A stretch of 51,868 bases of DNA from Candidatus Gastranaerophilales bacterium (GCA_944324485.1 CALUWM010000013.1:1-51868); one strand, 5' to 3'. Shown: positions 1 to 9,278, numbered from the stretch's first letter. Numbers and translations: made by a program. Notes: a model not told the origin generated them from the sequence alone.

Positions 1-2
1 CT

Positions 3-1238
3 AAATGTATTAATAATAACTATTATATTGATAACGGTAAATGTATGGATTGTCCCACAGGAAAACTTTGTGATGGAGTTAGTTATTATGATGAAACAGT
101 TTGCGATGATCCTATGGAAGGTTATTTTTGTGAAGGAAGCGCATTAAAAAAATGCACAAGCAAATATTCAATGTATTGCACAAGTTGTAATGCTACTAAG
201 TGTTTAAGTTGTGCGAATCTTTTTTATTTATCCGGTAATGATTGTAAGCAATGCAGTGCCGGTTGCGCTAAATGTACAAGTTCATCATATTGTACGCAAT
301 GCGAAGCTTATAGAGTATTAGATACTATTACTCATACATGTAATATTCCTTGTACCCATTATATACCTAATTGTATATATTGTTATGATGCTACAAAATG
401 TCAAAATTGCATCGGCGGCTACTATGTCGATTCATCAAATAAATGCTCACCATGTACAAATATATCAAATTGTATAAATTGTTCATCTGCTTCAACTTGT
501 ACTCAATGTAAACAAGGTTATTATCTTAATTCATCAAATAAATGTTTAGCTTGTACTGTTTTAAATTGTGCAACATGTGCTAAAGACGGAACATGTGAAA
601 GTTGTAATCAAGGATATCATTTATCAAAAGATAAAAAAACTTGTGAAGCAAATGACTCTAATTTTAATTGCTCTGATTCTAATTTTATGAGAATAGGTAA
701 CTTATGTGTTACAAGAAAAAATATGGGAGATAGTTTAATGCTTCCAATACCTTATACAGTTAATATAGCTGAAGCAAGAAGCGAATACTGTTATTCACAA
801 TCTCAGAAATGTTGCTGGAAAGGAACAACCGGAGTGAATTGTGATTCAAACAACGGAGGATATTCAGGCTGCACAAGAACAGTATGTAATTGGGAAGCTG
901 CAAAAGAAATATGTGCTAAATTTAATTATGCAGGAAAAACTTGGAGATTGCCAACTCCTGACGAAGCTCAAAATTGGTTTGATGCTTCATTGGGGCTTGC
1001 TCAGAATGGTATGATGTTATGTAACCATATGAATAATGGTTTGGATGTTGCTCGGTGCGATATGACTTCTGCTTGTTATGGTGCATTTACTAATAAATGT
1101 GTTCCATCAATGACATTTCTTACTGAGGATGAAAATTCAAAAGTGCGAGCTTATTTGCTTGATAATGGTTTATATAGATATGGATCCTATCAAAAAACTT
1201 ATGCAGTTTCAGTACGCTGTGTAACAGAAATGGAATAG
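3..1238 (+). CDS. Cys-rich repeat surface protein with C-terminal Lcl/FISUMP-like domain (5' partial)
   Basis: The reading frame is open to the window edge, and cysteine pairs are already present before the first Met at 45, so the N-terminus lies outside. About 210 residues hold CxxC units spaced like furin/EGF-type or Giardia VSP repeats, several ending in G-Y-Y/H-L-x-S-x-x-K-C. The last ~180 residues contain WRLPTPDEAQNWF and end in a V-R-C-V strand, as in DUF1566/Fib_succ_major (Lcl) domains found on bacterial surface and pilus-like proteins. Disulfide-rich repeats imply export, but the signal peptide is not visible. The function is probably adhesion or surface display (inference). A hairpin terminator follows 34 bases after the stop. 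Confidence 0.6.
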   Translation, partial: KCINNNYYIDNGKCMDCPTGKLCDGVSYYDETVCDDPMEGYFCEGSALKKCTSKYSMYCTSCNATKCLSCANLFYLSGNDCKQCSAGCAKCTSSSYCTQCEAYRVLDTITHTCNIPCTHYIPNCIYCYDATKCQNCIGGYYVDSSNKCSPCTNISNCINCSSASTCTQCKQGYYLNSSNKCLACTVLNCATCAKDGTCESCNQGYHLSKDKKTCEANDSNFNCSDSNFMRIGNLCVTRKNMGDSLMLPIPYTVNIAEARSEYCYSQSQKCCWKGTTGVNCDSNNGGYSGCTRTVCNWEAAKEICAKFNYAGKTWRLPTPDEAQNWFDASLGLAQNGMMLCNHMNNGLDVARCDMTSACYGAFTNKCVPSMTFLTEDENSKVRAYLLDNGLYRYGSYQKTYAVSVRCVTEME

Positions 1239-1271
1239 CTTTTCATATTATTTTTTTGTGTTTTGGTTATG

Positions 1272-1295
1272 GGGTGAAACAATCACCCTTTTTTT
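1272..1295 (+). terminator. Rho-independent terminator of the Cys-rich gene
   Basis: GGGTGA, a loop AACAA, TCACCC, then seven T. It lies just downstream of the stop codon at 1238. Confidence 0.8.
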
Positions 1296-1299
1296 ATAA

Positions 1300-1327
1300 T
1301 TGAATAAAATATTTTTTATTATATTAT
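1300..1327 (+). promoter_or_regulatory. Sigma70-type promoter placing the mRNA start at the ATG
   Basis: TTGAAT at 1300-1305, 16 bases, TATTAT at 1322-1327, then six bases to the ATG at 1334. There is no Shine-Dalgarno. Transcription would begin at or next to the start codon. Confidence 0.4.
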
Positions 1328-1333
1328 TATGTT

Positions 1334-1714
1334 ATGAAAAATTTAAGAGGAATATTTTTAATATTTTTTGTATTTTTCTCCTTTTTTACAGGTTGTATCG
1401 GAGCAAACAATAAGGCTTTTGCTTCAAAGAATGTTAATTTTTCAACGATAAATTTAATTAGTCAAAAAAAAGATATTGCAATTAATTCAAAAGTGCTTGA
1501 GCAAGGATTTTGTACGCTAGCGGATAATTCTGCTATTGTATATAGCTCAAATCGCGGAATTCAAAATAATTTAGTTTCTTCGAGCGGATGTATTGCTTTT
1601 TTAAACAAATATTTTGACATATTATCAGGCAACCTTTATTCCAATTCATATCAAGATAGCTCTGCTATCGGTATTTCTCTTTTATTATTCGAAATTCAGC
1701 CTAATGCTCCATAG
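1334..1714 (+). CDS. Small exported protein of unknown function
   Basis: 126 residues. A very hydrophobic N-terminus (residues 5-24) ends in F-T-G-C, so it is either a lipoprotein with an imperfect lipobox or a cleaved signal peptide. The rest is Ser/Asn-rich with two further cysteines (near residues 60 and 86) and a hydrophobic C-terminal strand (ISLLLFEIQ). I recognise no family. There is no ribosome binding site before the ATG, but a plausible -10 box lies six bases upstream. The gene stands alone between a terminator and the next operon, which has its own ribosome binding site. Confidence 0.5.
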   Translation: MKNLRGIFLIFFVFFSFFTGCIGANNKAFASKNVNFSTINLISQKKDIAINSKVLEQGFCTLADNSAIVYSSNRGIQNNLVSSSGCIAFLNKYFDILSGNLYSNSYQDSSAIGISLLLFEIQPNAP

Positions 1715-1762
1715 TGTTTTATTTTTGGTTTAGTACAAAAATAGAATAAATAGGAGATTATA

Positions 1763-2014
1763 ATGAATATCGAATTATTATTGCAAAATTTTAATACAGG
1801 TGTAGTCATTACTTTTATTGGTATGGCTACTGTTTTGCTCTTTTTAACTTTAATGATTTTTGTTATGAGAGTTACGGAAAAAATTATTTTTCAATTAAAC
1901 AAATTTTTTCCTGAAGAGGTACCTTCCGAAACAAAGAAAAAAGTTAAAAGTAATGATGGCTCTGAAATTGCTGCTGCTATTGCAGTTGCATTTGCACAAA
2001 ATGGAGGCAGATAA
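1763..2014 (+). CDS. OadG-like small membrane protein (decarboxylase gamma-chain paralogue)
   Basis: 83 residues with one membrane segment (about 15-38, GVVITFIGMATVLLFLTLMI) and an acidic/basic linker. The C-terminal helix SEIAAAIAVAFA is the signature of the gamma chain of Na+-pumping oxaloacetate/methylmalonyl-CoA decarboxylases. In that family the gamma chain anchors alpha to the membrane beta chain and helps assembly. A second gamma chain lies in the true oad operon at 9308-9541, so this is a paralogue. No alpha or beta gene is adjacent. It precedes an ion transporter by three bases and they are surely co-transcribed. GGAG at 1752-1755 gives a good ribosome binding site. A role with the transporter is inference. 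Confidence 0.75.
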   Translation: MNIELLLQNFNTGVVITFIGMATVLLFLTLMIFVMRVTEKIIFQLNKFFPEEVPSETKKKVKSNDGSEIAAAIAVAFAQNGGR

Positions 2015-2017
2015 ACA

Positions 2018-3343
2018 ATGGAATTTATACATAATCTTGTAAGTGCTAACAGTGTCGCTGTTTCTGCTACATTGTTAATTGTTGCATATGTTTTTATTGC
2101 ATTGGAAAAAATACCAAAAGTTACAATTGCACTATTAGGGGCTGCAATTACCATAATTTTGGGACTTGTAAGCCAAACTAAAACATTGGATGGCGTTATA
2201 GACCCGCATTATTTCATTAATTTTGTGGATTTTAATGTAATTTTTCTTTTGGTTTCAATGATGATAATTGTTTCTATCACAACAAGAAGCGGTGTTTTCA
2301 GTTATATTGCAAATGAGCTTTTAAAATTTACTAAAGGGCATCCGATAAAAGTATTGGTTGCTTTAGGATTGTTTACTGCTGCCGTAAGTGCATTTTTGGA
2401 TAATGTTACAACGGTTATTTTGATTATGCCTATAACTTTTTCAATAGCTAAAAAATTGGAAATAAATCCAATACCATTTCTTTTAACTGAAATAGTTGCT
2501 TCAAATATTGGCGGAACAGCTACTTTAATTGGCGATCCTCCTAATATCATTATAGGAAGTGCTGCAGGATTTGCTTTTATGGATTTTATAAAAGAATTAA
2601 CAGGTGTTGTAGCAGTTATATTAATAGCTGTAATATTGATGCTTGTTTTATGTTTTAAGAAAATTCTTGTGGCGGATGAAAATAAAATGCAAGAAGTTGT
2701 AAAAATAGATAATTCAAAAACAATAACAGATTATAATCTTATGGTTAGGTCTATGATTGTGTTATTTCTTGTTATTTTAGGTTTTATGTTGCATGATGTT
2801 ATTCATATTGAAACTTGCGTTGTTGCAATGTTGGGGGCAAGTATTTTGCTATTGTTTGAAAAACCTACTCAAATATTGCAAGATGTTGAATGGAATACAA
2901 TATTTTTCTTTGTAGGCTTATTTATTATAATAGGCGGTCTTGAAGCTTCTGGCGGTATAAAATTAATGGCAGAATGGATTTTAAATGTAACAGAAGGTTC
3001 TAAAACTGCTACTGCTATGATAATTTTGTGGGCTTCAGGAATTATATCAGGTATTATTGATAATATTCCTTATACTGCTACAATGGCGCCAATGATAGCT
3101 GAAATTCAAAAAGTTATGGGTTCAAATTACGCTTATCCTTTATGGTGGTGTTTGTCTTTAGGTGCATGTCTTGGTGGAAATATGACTATAATTGGTGCTG
3201 CGGCAAATGTTATAGTTTCAGAAAATGCTGCAAAAGAAGGTCATCCTATTGCATTTTTGAAATTTATGAAATATGGCGTAGCGGTAGTTTTGATTTCTCT
3301 TATAATTAGCACAGCTTATATCTATTTGAGATTTTTAAGATAA
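2018..3343 (+). CDS. ArsB/NhaD-type (SLC13-like) ion transporter
   Basis: 441 residues with 11-12 membrane segments in two halves. Family marks are DNVTTVILIMP near residue 128, GGTATLIGDPPNIIIGS near 168, and the second-half counterparts DNIPYTATMAP near 348 and a GGNMTIIGAAAN segment near 386. These paired re-entrant motifs are typical of the ion transporter superfamily that holds ArsB, NhaD Na+/H+ antiporters, citrate carriers and the P protein. Substrate cannot be read with certainty. Na+/H+ exchange is attractive because of the Na+-pumping decarboxylase genes nearby (inference). It is second in a three-gene operon after an OadG paralogue. Confidence 0.8.
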   Translation: MEFIHNLVSANSVAVSATLLIVAYVFIALEKIPKVTIALLGAAITIILGLVSQTKTLDGVIDPHYFINFVDFNVIFLLVSMMIIVSITTRSGVFSYIANELLKFTKGHPIKVLVALGLFTAAVSAFLDNVTTVILIMPITFSIAKKLEINPIPFLLTEIVASNIGGTATLIGDPPNIIIGSAAGFAFMDFIKELTGVVAVILIAVILMLVLCFKKILVADENKMQEVVKIDNSKTITDYNLMVRSMIVLFLVILGFMLHDVIHIETCVVAMLGASILLLFEKPTQILQDVEWNTIFFFVGLFIIIGGLEASGGIKLMAEWILNVTEGSKTATAMIILWASGIISGIIDNIPYTATMAPMIAEIQKVMGSNYAYPLWWCLSLGACLGGNMTIIGAAANVIVSENAAKEGHPIAFLKFMKYGVAVVLISLIISTAYIYLRFLR

Positions 3344-3356
3344 TTAAGGATATTAT

Positions 3357-3476
3357 ATGACAAATGAAAATAATAAAAAAAATGATAATAAGCCATGTTC
3401 TGAGATTATTTTGACTTTAGTTTATACAGTTGTAGTTGTTCTTTTTATGTGGGGATTGTCATTTGTATTAAATTAA
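3357..3476 (+). CDS. 39-residue single-span membrane protein
   Basis: A short gene with AAGGA at 3346-3350, six bases before the ATG. It lies 13 bases after the transporter stop and directly before the operon terminator. The first 16 residues are polar and Asn/Lys-rich with one Cys, then IILTLVYTVVVVLFMWGLSF forms one membrane helix. Placement, ribosome binding site and composition argue that it is translated. It could be a small accessory subunit of the transporter, as small proteins often are. No homology is recognised. Confidence 0.55.
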   Translation: MTNENNKKNDNKPCSEIILTLVYTVVVVLFMWGLSFVLN

Positions 3477-3478
3477 AT

Positions 3479-3502
3479 AAAGCCGCCTAATTAGGCGGCT
3501 TT
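3479..3502 (+). terminator. Terminator of the OadG-like/transporter operon
   Basis: A perfect 24-base palindrome with core GCCGCCTAATTAGGCGGC, flanked by AAA and TTT, right after the stop at 3476. Confidence 0.8.
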
Positions 3503-3519
3503 AAAATAAATATATTTAC

Positions 3520-3548
3520 TTGAAAAAAAGAGATAAAAAAGTTAAAAT
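3520..3548 (+). promoter_or_regulatory. Strong sigma70-type promoter
   Basis: TTGAAA at 3520-3525, 17-base spacer, TAAAAT at 3543-3548. It is followed by a GGAG ribosome binding site and the ATG at 3579. Confidence 0.65.
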
Positions 3549-3578
3549 TAGTTATATAGTTAAGAGAAGGAGAGAATT

Positions 3579-3941
3579 ATGAAAAAAGTATTAGCAGTTG
3601 CTACATTGATGGCTATGACTGTGTCTGCATCTTTTGCTGCAACATCTTTTGGTAATTCTTTTAAGAATGCAGTAAAACAAGACATTCAAAATACTAAATC
3701 AGATTTAAAAGAAGCAGTAAAACAAGATATGCAAGCTAAGACTCAAGCCCAAACAAGTGCTTCTCAAGCAAAAAAAGCTGAAAAAATTAAACAAATTGAC
3801 GCTAAATTAGCAGAACTAAACAAAGAATTAACAGCTGTTAAAAATGACAAAAAAATAACAGAAACTGAAAGAGTTTTAAAAATGCGTCCTATCCAAAGAC
3901 AAATTGATTTTTACACAAGACAAAAACAAGCTCTACAATAA
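3579..3941 (+). CDS. Small exported helical protein, unknown
   Basis: 120 residues. A clear signal peptide (MKKVLAVATLMAMTVSASFA, cleavage about residue 20) is followed by a charged, Lys/Gln-rich, almost wholly helical mature protein. It includes a short internal repeat (F-K-N-A-V-K-Q-D and L-K-E-A-V-K-Q-D) and a coiled-coil stretch at about 65-95. It has its own consensus promoter, a GGAG ribosome binding site and a terminator, which suggests a well-expressed periplasmic or envelope protein. No family is recognised. It converges on the porin gene, with a shared hairpin between. Confidence 0.55.
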   Translation: MKKVLAVATLMAMTVSASFAATSFGNSFKNAVKQDIQNTKSDLKEAVKQDMQAKTQAQTSASQAKKAEKIKQIDAKLAELNKELTAVKNDKKITETERVLKMRPIQRQIDFYTRQKQALQ

Positions 3942-3968
3942 AAAAAGCCCCTAAACGGGCTTTTTTTA
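3942..3968 (+). terminator. Bidirectional terminator between convergent genes
   Basis: Stem AGCCC/GGGCT with loop CTAAAC, preceded by A-run and followed by seven T. It serves the gene ending at 3941 and, on the other strand, the porin gene ending at 3966. Confidence 0.8.
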
Positions 3969-5201
3969 TAGCAAAAATTGAGTTCCTACAATTATTTTGT
4001 GAGAGTCATTTCCATTTTGATTTTGTGCAAACACGTAATTTAACATTACTCTCATTGTTTGACCAAGTATAAAGTAATTTATACCTGCTGTATATTCTTT
4101 TATGTTGTTATTGCTTACTAATTTATTGGGATCGAAATCATCATATCTTAAAAGCACTTCAAGCTTTTTTGTTATTCTATATGCAATTGTTATGTTATAG
4201 CCCCATCTTTTTTTATCGGTTAATCCTGAAGCACCATTGGAACCGTCTGCATTTTGATATTCTGCAAGTAACCAAAATCTTTTATAGTCATATCTTAAGG
4301 CAGCACTTGTAACAAAGAAATCTTGGGAGTTTCTACTTCCTGTTTGAATGCCTCCTCCTATATTTAAGTTGCCAAATTTTTCTTTGACGTTTGCAAGTGG
4401 TTTAAAATTAACCCATAAATCTGTTTCGACCCCCGGAAAAAATTCGCTATACCAAGTATCTGAACTATATCCGCCAAAATCATAATCTAAATATTTATAA
4501 TCGCCTTTTAGTCGAATACCGGTTTTTCTGATATTTCCGAAGTTTCTTGCAGTTTGCGAACGTGCTAAAAATGGCACCAAATAAGGGCATTGCCCTCCTT
4601 CATACCCGACATTAGGTCTTGATGTTCCAAACATTAAAGTGTTATGAGGAATTCTTTTTGTTTCTATCCAAGCATCCAGCACAAGTTTATGAAAAAAATC
4701 ATCGTGCATATCAGGAGTTAAATCAAAAAGTAAGTTGTAACCTTCTTTTTCGCTTCTGAATTTACCTTTTAAACCCACATTAATTAATTGAGTATTGTAT
4801 GTAAAATTTGAATCTTTGTTATTTATATTTTCGCCAAGATTGAAAATAAAGCTTCCTTGTAAACCTATGTCTTTTATTGGACCTTTATTAAATTCGGCTG
4901 TTAGTTGTTTTTTAAACATCCCTTCAGGATTATTTAAATCATATTCTTTTTCAATTATTCCTTTTAGCGCTTCTTTTGAATATGGGTTAATTTCTTTTTC
5001 AATTTTTTCCTCAAGTGTTTTTTCTTGTTCTTCAAGTATTACAGGTTCTTCAAGTATAACTTCTTTTTCCCCTTCAATTAAATCTTTTTTTCTTTCTATA
5101 TTTTCAGGCGAAATAATGACATCATCTTTTGTTTTGTCTTCTATTGCAAAAGAAGGTGTCATGAAAAATAGTATTAAAAATATAAATATAATTTTTTTCA
5201 T
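3966..5201 (-). CDS. Outer-membrane beta-barrel porin, phosphate-selective porin (OprO/P)-like
   Basis: 411 residues. Signal peptide to about residue 19, then an acidic Glu/Lys-rich linker (20-75), then ~330 residues of alternating polar/aromatic strands. Features such as a barrel start near YNTQLINVGLKGKF, R-Y-D-D-F-D-P and a final strand KIIVGTQFLL look like porin_O_P family barrels. The last residue is Leu rather than the usual Phe. The barrel shows the organism has an outer membrane. No convincing ribosome binding site precedes the ATG. The exact substrate is open; phosphate selectivity is only a family name. Confidence 0.6.
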   Translation of the reverse strand: MKKIIFIFLILFFMTPSFAIEDKTKDDVIISPENIERKKDLIEGEKEVILEEPVILEEQEKTLEEKIEKEINPYSKEALKGIIEKEYDLNNPEGMFKKQLTAEFNKGPIKDIGLQGSFIFNLGENINNKDSNFTYNTQLINVGLKGKFRSEKEGYNLLFDLTPDMHDDFFHKLVLDAWIETKRIPHNTLMFGTSRPNVGYEGGQCPYLVPFLARSQTARNFGNIRKTGIRLKGDYKYLDYDFGGYSSDTWYSEFFPGVETDLWVNFKPLANVKEKFGNLNIGGGIQTGSRNSQDFFVTSAALRYDYKRFWLLAEYQNADGSNGASGLTDKKRWGYNITIAYRITKKLEVLLRYDDFDPNKLVSNNNIKEYTAGINYFILGQTMRVMLNYVFAQNQNGNDSHKIIVGTQFLL

Positions 5202-5214
5202 GCTTGAGGAATAA

Positions 5215-5245
5215 AAACGGCTTATAATATTTTTATAAGCCGTTT
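5215..5245 (-). terminator. Terminator of the FNT channel gene
   Basis: AAACGGCTTATAA pairs with TTATAAGCCGTTT around a short T-rich loop, six bases beyond the stop codon at 5252 on the minus strand. Confidence 0.7.
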
Positions 5246-5251
5246 ATTAAA

Positions 5252-6118
5252 CTATTCTTTGTCGTGATCGTCTCTAAGGTATGCCATCCAGAACAATAAT
5301 ACTACAAAAACTAGCGCACCTATGATGTTTCCAAGTGTTACAGGAATTAAATTATTAATAAAAAATGTTTTCCATGTTAAAGTTGCAAGTTGGTCTGCTC
5401 CAAGACCTGATGCACTAACAACAGAAGGAACTGATTTCATTAAAATTCCGCTTGGTATAAAAAACATATTAGCAACACTGTGTTCATATCCTGAAGCAAC
5501 GAAAGTTGTAATTGGGAAGAATATTGCAAAGATTTTTCCAATAACTCTTCTTGAACTTGTTGCCATCCATACAGCTAAGCAAACTAGCCAGTTACATAAA
5601 ATACCTCTACAAAATGCTTCTGTAAAACTTAAATTTACCTTCATGTGAGCATTTGTAAGAGTGTTAACGCCAAGAGCATCATGAGCATTATGGCACATAG
5701 CTCCATAGTATACTAAAAATGCTAGAATAATTGAACCTATGAAGTTTCCTAAATATACTATTGACCAACTTCTGAAAAGTTTTGTCCAGCTAATTTTCTT
5801 TTCTATAACTGAAAACATCATCATAACGTTTCCTGTAAAAAGTTCTGCACCTGTTAGGACAACCATCATAAGTCCTGCTGCAAAAATCATAGCTCCTATT
5901 AATTTAGATGCACCCCATCCGAGAGTGTCTGCTGTGCCTGTTGAAACAGTTAAGCTTACTTGAGCGCCGTATGCAATAAATGCGCCTGCTGCAATTGCAA
6001 GCACGAACATTTTAGATTTTCTGTAACCTGCTTTTTGTGGCATAACTTTTTCAGAAAAACCATGTGCCACTTCATTTGGTGCAAGACAGTCTTTGTTGTC
6101 AATTGTTTGATTTGACAT
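5252..6118 (-). CDS. Formate/nitrite transporter family channel
   Basis: 288 residues, normal for FNT pentameric channels such as FocA and NirC. Six membrane helices start after a ~38-residue cytosolic N-terminus. Family motifs are ELFTGNVMMM near residue 92, the NWLVCLAVWMATSS stretch near 176, and SGYEHSVANMFFIPSG near 210, which holds the conserved selectivity-filter His. TAAGGAG before the ATG is a strong ribosome binding site. It is a single gene with its own terminator, beside the oxaloacetate decarboxylase operon. Formate export during fermentation is the likely role (inference); nitrite transport is possible. Confidence 0.85.
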   Translation of the reverse strand: MSNQTIDNKDCLAPNEVAHGFSEKVMPQKAGYRKSKMFVLAIAAGAFIAYGAQVSLTVSTGTADTLGWGASKLIGAMIFAAGLMMVVLTGAELFTGNVMMMFSVIEKKISWTKLFRSWSIVYLGNFIGSIILAFLVYYGAMCHNAHDALGVNTLTNAHMKVNLSFTEAFCRGILCNWLVCLAVWMATSSRRVIGKIFAIFFPITTFVASGYEHSVANMFFIPSGILMKSVPSVVSASGLGADQLATLTWKTFFINNLIPVTLGNIIGALVFVVLLFWMAYLRDDHDKE

Positions 6119-6243
6119 AAATATCTCCTTAGTTTTATGTTGTAATGCTTAAAATAGTGAAATTCACCCGAAAAAAATTGTATTCCTTTAATGATATTTT
6201 TCAAGCATTTTTTTAAAAAAATATAATTATTTTTTTTAAGATA

Positions 6244-6273
6244 AAAAAATAGGGGGCTTGCCCCCTATTTTTA
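6244..6273 (-). terminator. Terminator of the birA-oadGAB operon
   Basis: ATAGGGGG, loop CAAG, CCCCCTAT, then T-run on the minus strand, 14 bases past the oadB stop codon. Confidence 0.85.
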
Positions 6274-6286
6274 TTTATTATTGTTA

Positions 6287-7465
6287 TTATTGAACGCAAA
6301 CTGTTAATAACACGCCTGCTGCAACGGCAGAGCCGATAACTCCTGCAACGTTTGGTCCCATAGCGTGCATTAATAAGTAGTTGTTTGGATTATATTCAAG
6401 ACCTACTTTATTAGATACTCTTGCTGCCATAGGAACGGCAGAAACTCCGGCAGAACCGATAAGAGGGTTGGTTTTTTCTTTTGAAAATAAATTCATGATT
6501 TTTGCCATAATAACTCCTGCTCCTGTTGCAAGAGAGAATGCGACTATACCAAGAATTAAAATAAACAATGTTTGAATTGTTAAGAATTGATCAGAGGATA
6601 GTTTTGAACCTACTGATAATCCCAGGAATATTGTAATTATGTTTATTAAAGCATTTTGCATTGTGTTTGAAAGTCTTTCAACAACTCCACATTCTTTACA
6701 TAAATTACCAAATGCAAGTGCGCCAACCAGTGGGCAAGCACTTGGAAGAAATAGAATACAAAGAGAAAGAACCATAAGCGGGAAAACAATTTTTTCACGT
6801 TTTGAAACTTCTCTTAGTTGTTTCATTTCGATTTTACGTTCCTTATCTGTTGTTAAAAGTTTCATAATTGGCGGTTGTATGACAGGTACAAGAGCCATAT
6901 ATGAGTATGCAGCAACAGCAATAGCACCAAGCAATTCAGGAGCTAATTTTGATGTCACATAAATTGAGGTAGGTCCGTCTGCTCCACCTATTATACCTAT
7001 TGCGCCAGATTGCGGAAGCGTAAAACCAAATATACATAGAGCGAGCAGTAATGCTCCAAATATACCGAATTGAGCAGCACCTCCTAATAAAGCTGTTTTT
7101 GGATTAGCAATAAGAGGTCCAAAGTCTGTCATTGCACCTACTCCCATAAATATTATAAGAGGGAATAGTCCTTGGTGTATACCTGCTTCGTAGACGATAT
7201 ATAAAAAGCCACCAGGTTCGTTCATTCCTGCTCCGGGGATATTTGATAAAAATCCGCCAAAGGCAATAGGAATTAATAATAATGGTTCATATTGCTTTTT
7301 GATTCCAAGCCACATTAAAAATAAACATACAATAAGCATTATTGGCGAACCAAATTGATGCAAAAATTGTTCGAACGCATTTGTTATATTAGGGTCTGCG
7401 GGTTGAACAAAGTTGCAAATTCCTGTGGTTTGCCATAATTGTTGAAAAATTTCACCTATATTCAT
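6287..7465 (-). CDS. oadB: Oxaloacetate decarboxylase, beta chain (Na+ pump)
   Basis: 392 residues, about 9-11 membrane segments. The beta chain catalyses decarboxylation of carboxybiotin and couples it to Na+ export. Family marks are [13 protein letters not shown] near residue 106, [17 protein letters not shown] near 154-170 with the conserved Asp of the Na+ site, GLSVGSKL near 278, and the C-terminal [19 protein letters not shown] and [14 protein letters not shown] blocks. GGAG precedes the ATG. It starts 16 bases after oadA and is the last gene of the operon. Glutaconyl- or methylmalonyl-CoA decarboxylase beta chains are close relatives; the alpha chain decides for a carboxytransferase of the pyruvate/oxaloacetate type. 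Confidence 0.9.
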   Translation of the reverse strand: MNIGEIFQQLWQTTGICNFVQPADPNITNAFEQFLHQFGSPIMLIVCLFLMWLGIKKQYEPLLLIPIAFGGFLSNIPGAGMNEPGGFLYIVYEAGIHQGLFPLIIFMGVGAMTDFGPLIANPKTALLGGAAQFGIFGALLLALCIFGFTLPQSGAIGIIGGADGPTSIYVTSKLAPELLGAIAVAAYSYMALVPVIQPPIMKLLTTDKERKIEMKQLREVSKREKIVFPLMVLSLCILFLPSACPLVGALAFGNLCKECGVVERLSNTMQNALINIITIFLGLSVGSKLSSDQFLTIQTLFILILGIVAFSLATGAGVIMAKIMNLFSKEKTNPLIGSAGVSAVPMAARVSNKVGLEYNPNNYLLMHAMGPNVAGVIGSAVAAGVLLTVCVQ

Positions 7466-7481
7466 CTTTTTATCTCCGCTT

Positions 7482-9278
7482 TTAACCTAATGTAACTAAT
7501 GATTGACCGTTTTTAACTTGATCACCTTGATTAACGTTTATGGAAAGAACTTTTCCTGCAGCAGGAGATTTGATTTCTGTTTCCATTTTCATTGCTTCTA
7601 CGACTAATAAAACATCGCCTTCTGCAACTTCATCGCCTTCTTGTACTTCTATTCTTATAACAACGCCGGGAAGAGCCGCTTTAATATCTTGACCTTCACC
7701 TGAGCTTTGCGATTTAGATTCATCAATACCTGCTTTAACTGCTACATCATATGATTTTCCGTTAACGGTTGCTTTTGTGCCGTCTAATTTAACAGTGTAT
7801 TTTTTGCCGTTTAAGGTTACTGTATAGCCATTATTTGTGCTTTCGCCGTCAGCACATGCACAAGCTTTGTTTGGTTCATTTTTTCTAACGCCCAAAGTAC
7901 CTTTTCCTTGAAGGAACATAATACCTTTTTCTTTACAAGCGCCTGCAATGAATATGTTTTCTTCAGTAACTTCAATACCTGCATCTTCAAGCATTTTAGT
8001 TGCTGCTTTAATCCCTTTTGTTTCATCTTTATCATTTAAATCGACAACAAGTTCATTTGTAGGTTGTAGATTTAATTGTTCTTCAGCAATTTTAATAATT
8101 TCAGGATCAGCTTCACATGGAGTTTTTCCAAAATAGCCAAGAACCATTTTTCCGTATCCTTCTGCAATTTTTTTCCAAGAACCAAACATAACATTGTTGA
8201 ATGCTTGTTGGAAATAGAATTGTGAAACAGGGGTAACAGATGTAGCAAAACCACCTTTTTCAACAACTTCTTTCATTGCTGCAACAATTTCAGGATATTT
8301 ATTCATTAAATTGTTGTCACGTAACATTTGAGTGTTAGCTGTCAATGCTCCTCCCGGAAGTGGAGATTGAATAATCATTGGATTAACAGCTAATGCTTCT
8401 GGAGGCATAAAGTAATCTTTCATGCATTCTTTGAAGATTTCTTCAGTTTCCAAAATTTTATTGATATCTATTCCAAGATCATACTCTGTATTTTTTAATG
8501 CGTGCCACATAGAAACTATGTCAGGTTGAGCTGTTCCGCCTGATACTGGTTTCATAGCAAGGTCAATACCGTCTGCACCGCCTTCAAGGGCTGCTAAATA
8601 TGCTGCAAGACCTGTTCCTGCTGTTTCGTGGCTGTGGAAGCGGATATGTGCTTCTTCGCCAAGTATTTCACGAGTTCTTTTGATTGTTTCATAAACTTTT
8701 CTTGGAGATGAAGTACCTGAAGCATCTTTAAAAGCTAAAGATGTGAAAGGAATTCCTGCGTCTAAAATTGAACGCAATACCTTTTCATAGAAAGCAACAT
8801 CATGAGCACCGCTGCAGCCTATCGGAAGTTCCATCATAGTGATTGTAACTTCATGATTTAGCCCGTTATTAGTTATACATTGACCTGAGTAAATTAAGTT
8901 ATTTACATCATTTAAAGCATCGAAGTTTCTAATTGTTGTGATGCCGTGTTTTTTGAACATTTTTGCGTGAAGATTAATCATATCGCGAGGTTGTGAATCT
9001 AAACCTACTACATTAACTCCACGTGCTAAAGATTGAAGATTTATGTCTGGACCTACTGTTTCTCTTATTTTATCCATTGTTTCAAAAGCATTTTCTCTGC
9101 AATAAAAAATTGGAGATTGGAAACGAGCTCCACCTGCTACTTCAAAATGTTTAATTCCTGCATCTACTGCGGATTTTAGGGCAGGTAGAAAATCATCAAC
9201 GAATACTCTTGCCCCGTACACTGATTGAAAACCGTCACGGAATGATGTATCCATAACTTTAATTTGTTTTTTTGTCAT
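7482..9278 (-). CDS. oadA: Oxaloacetate decarboxylase, alpha chain with biotin domain
   Basis: 598 residues. The carboxyltransferase TIM barrel (1-~270) begins with [10 protein letters not shown], the DT-x-x-RD-x-x-QS metal-site motif. It carries the carboxylated-lysine segment SLAFKDASG and the metal ligands [16 protein letters not shown] helical domain follows, then a linker and a biotinyl domain whose acceptor Lys is in EAMKMETEI (K564). It moves CO2 from oxaloacetate to biotin, giving pyruvate. A small oddity is the linker sequence containing C-A-C-A near residue 472. AGAGG precedes the ATG. It lies between oadG and oadB, downstream of the biotin ligase that would modify it. Confidence 0.93.
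   Translation of the reverse strand: MTKKQIKVMDTSFRDGFQSVYGARVFVDDFLPALKSAVDAGIKHFEVAGGARFQSPIFYCRENAFETMDKIRETVGPDINLQSLARGVNVVGLDSQPRDMINLHAKMFKKHGITTIRNFDALNDVNNLIYSGQCITNNGLNHEVTITMMELPIGCSGAHDVAFYEKVLRSILDAGIPFTSLAFKDASGTSSPRKVYETIKRTREILGEEAHIRFHSHETAGTGLAAYLAALEGGADGIDLAMKPVSGGTAQPDIVSMWHALKNTEYDLGIDINKILETEEIFKECMKDYFMPPEALAVNPMIIQSPLPGGALTANTQMLRDNNLMNKYPEIVAAMKEVVEKGGFATSVTPVSQFYFQQAFNNVMFGSWKKIAEGYGKMVLGYFGKTPCEADPEIIKIAEEQLNLQPTNELVVDLNDKDETKGIKAATKMLEDAGIEVTEENIFIAGACKEKGIMFLQGKGTLGVRKNEPNKACACADGESTNNGYTVTLNGKKYTVKLDGTKATVNGKSYDVAVKAGIDESKSQSSGEGQDIKAALPGVVIRIEVQEGDEVAEGDVLLVVEAMKMETEIKSPAAGKVLSINVNQGDQVKNGQSLVTLG

Noticed and set aside
3-1238. Eukaryotic contamination (Giardia-like VSP)
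   Set aside because: The gene is followed by a bacterial-type terminator, promoter and operons with the same AT-rich codon use, and its C-terminal domain is bacterial.
4795-5214. 139-codon frame antisense to the porin gene
   Set aside because: It runs opposite the signal peptide and the acidic Glu/Lys linker of the porin, which explains its Ser/Phe/Ile-rich composition.
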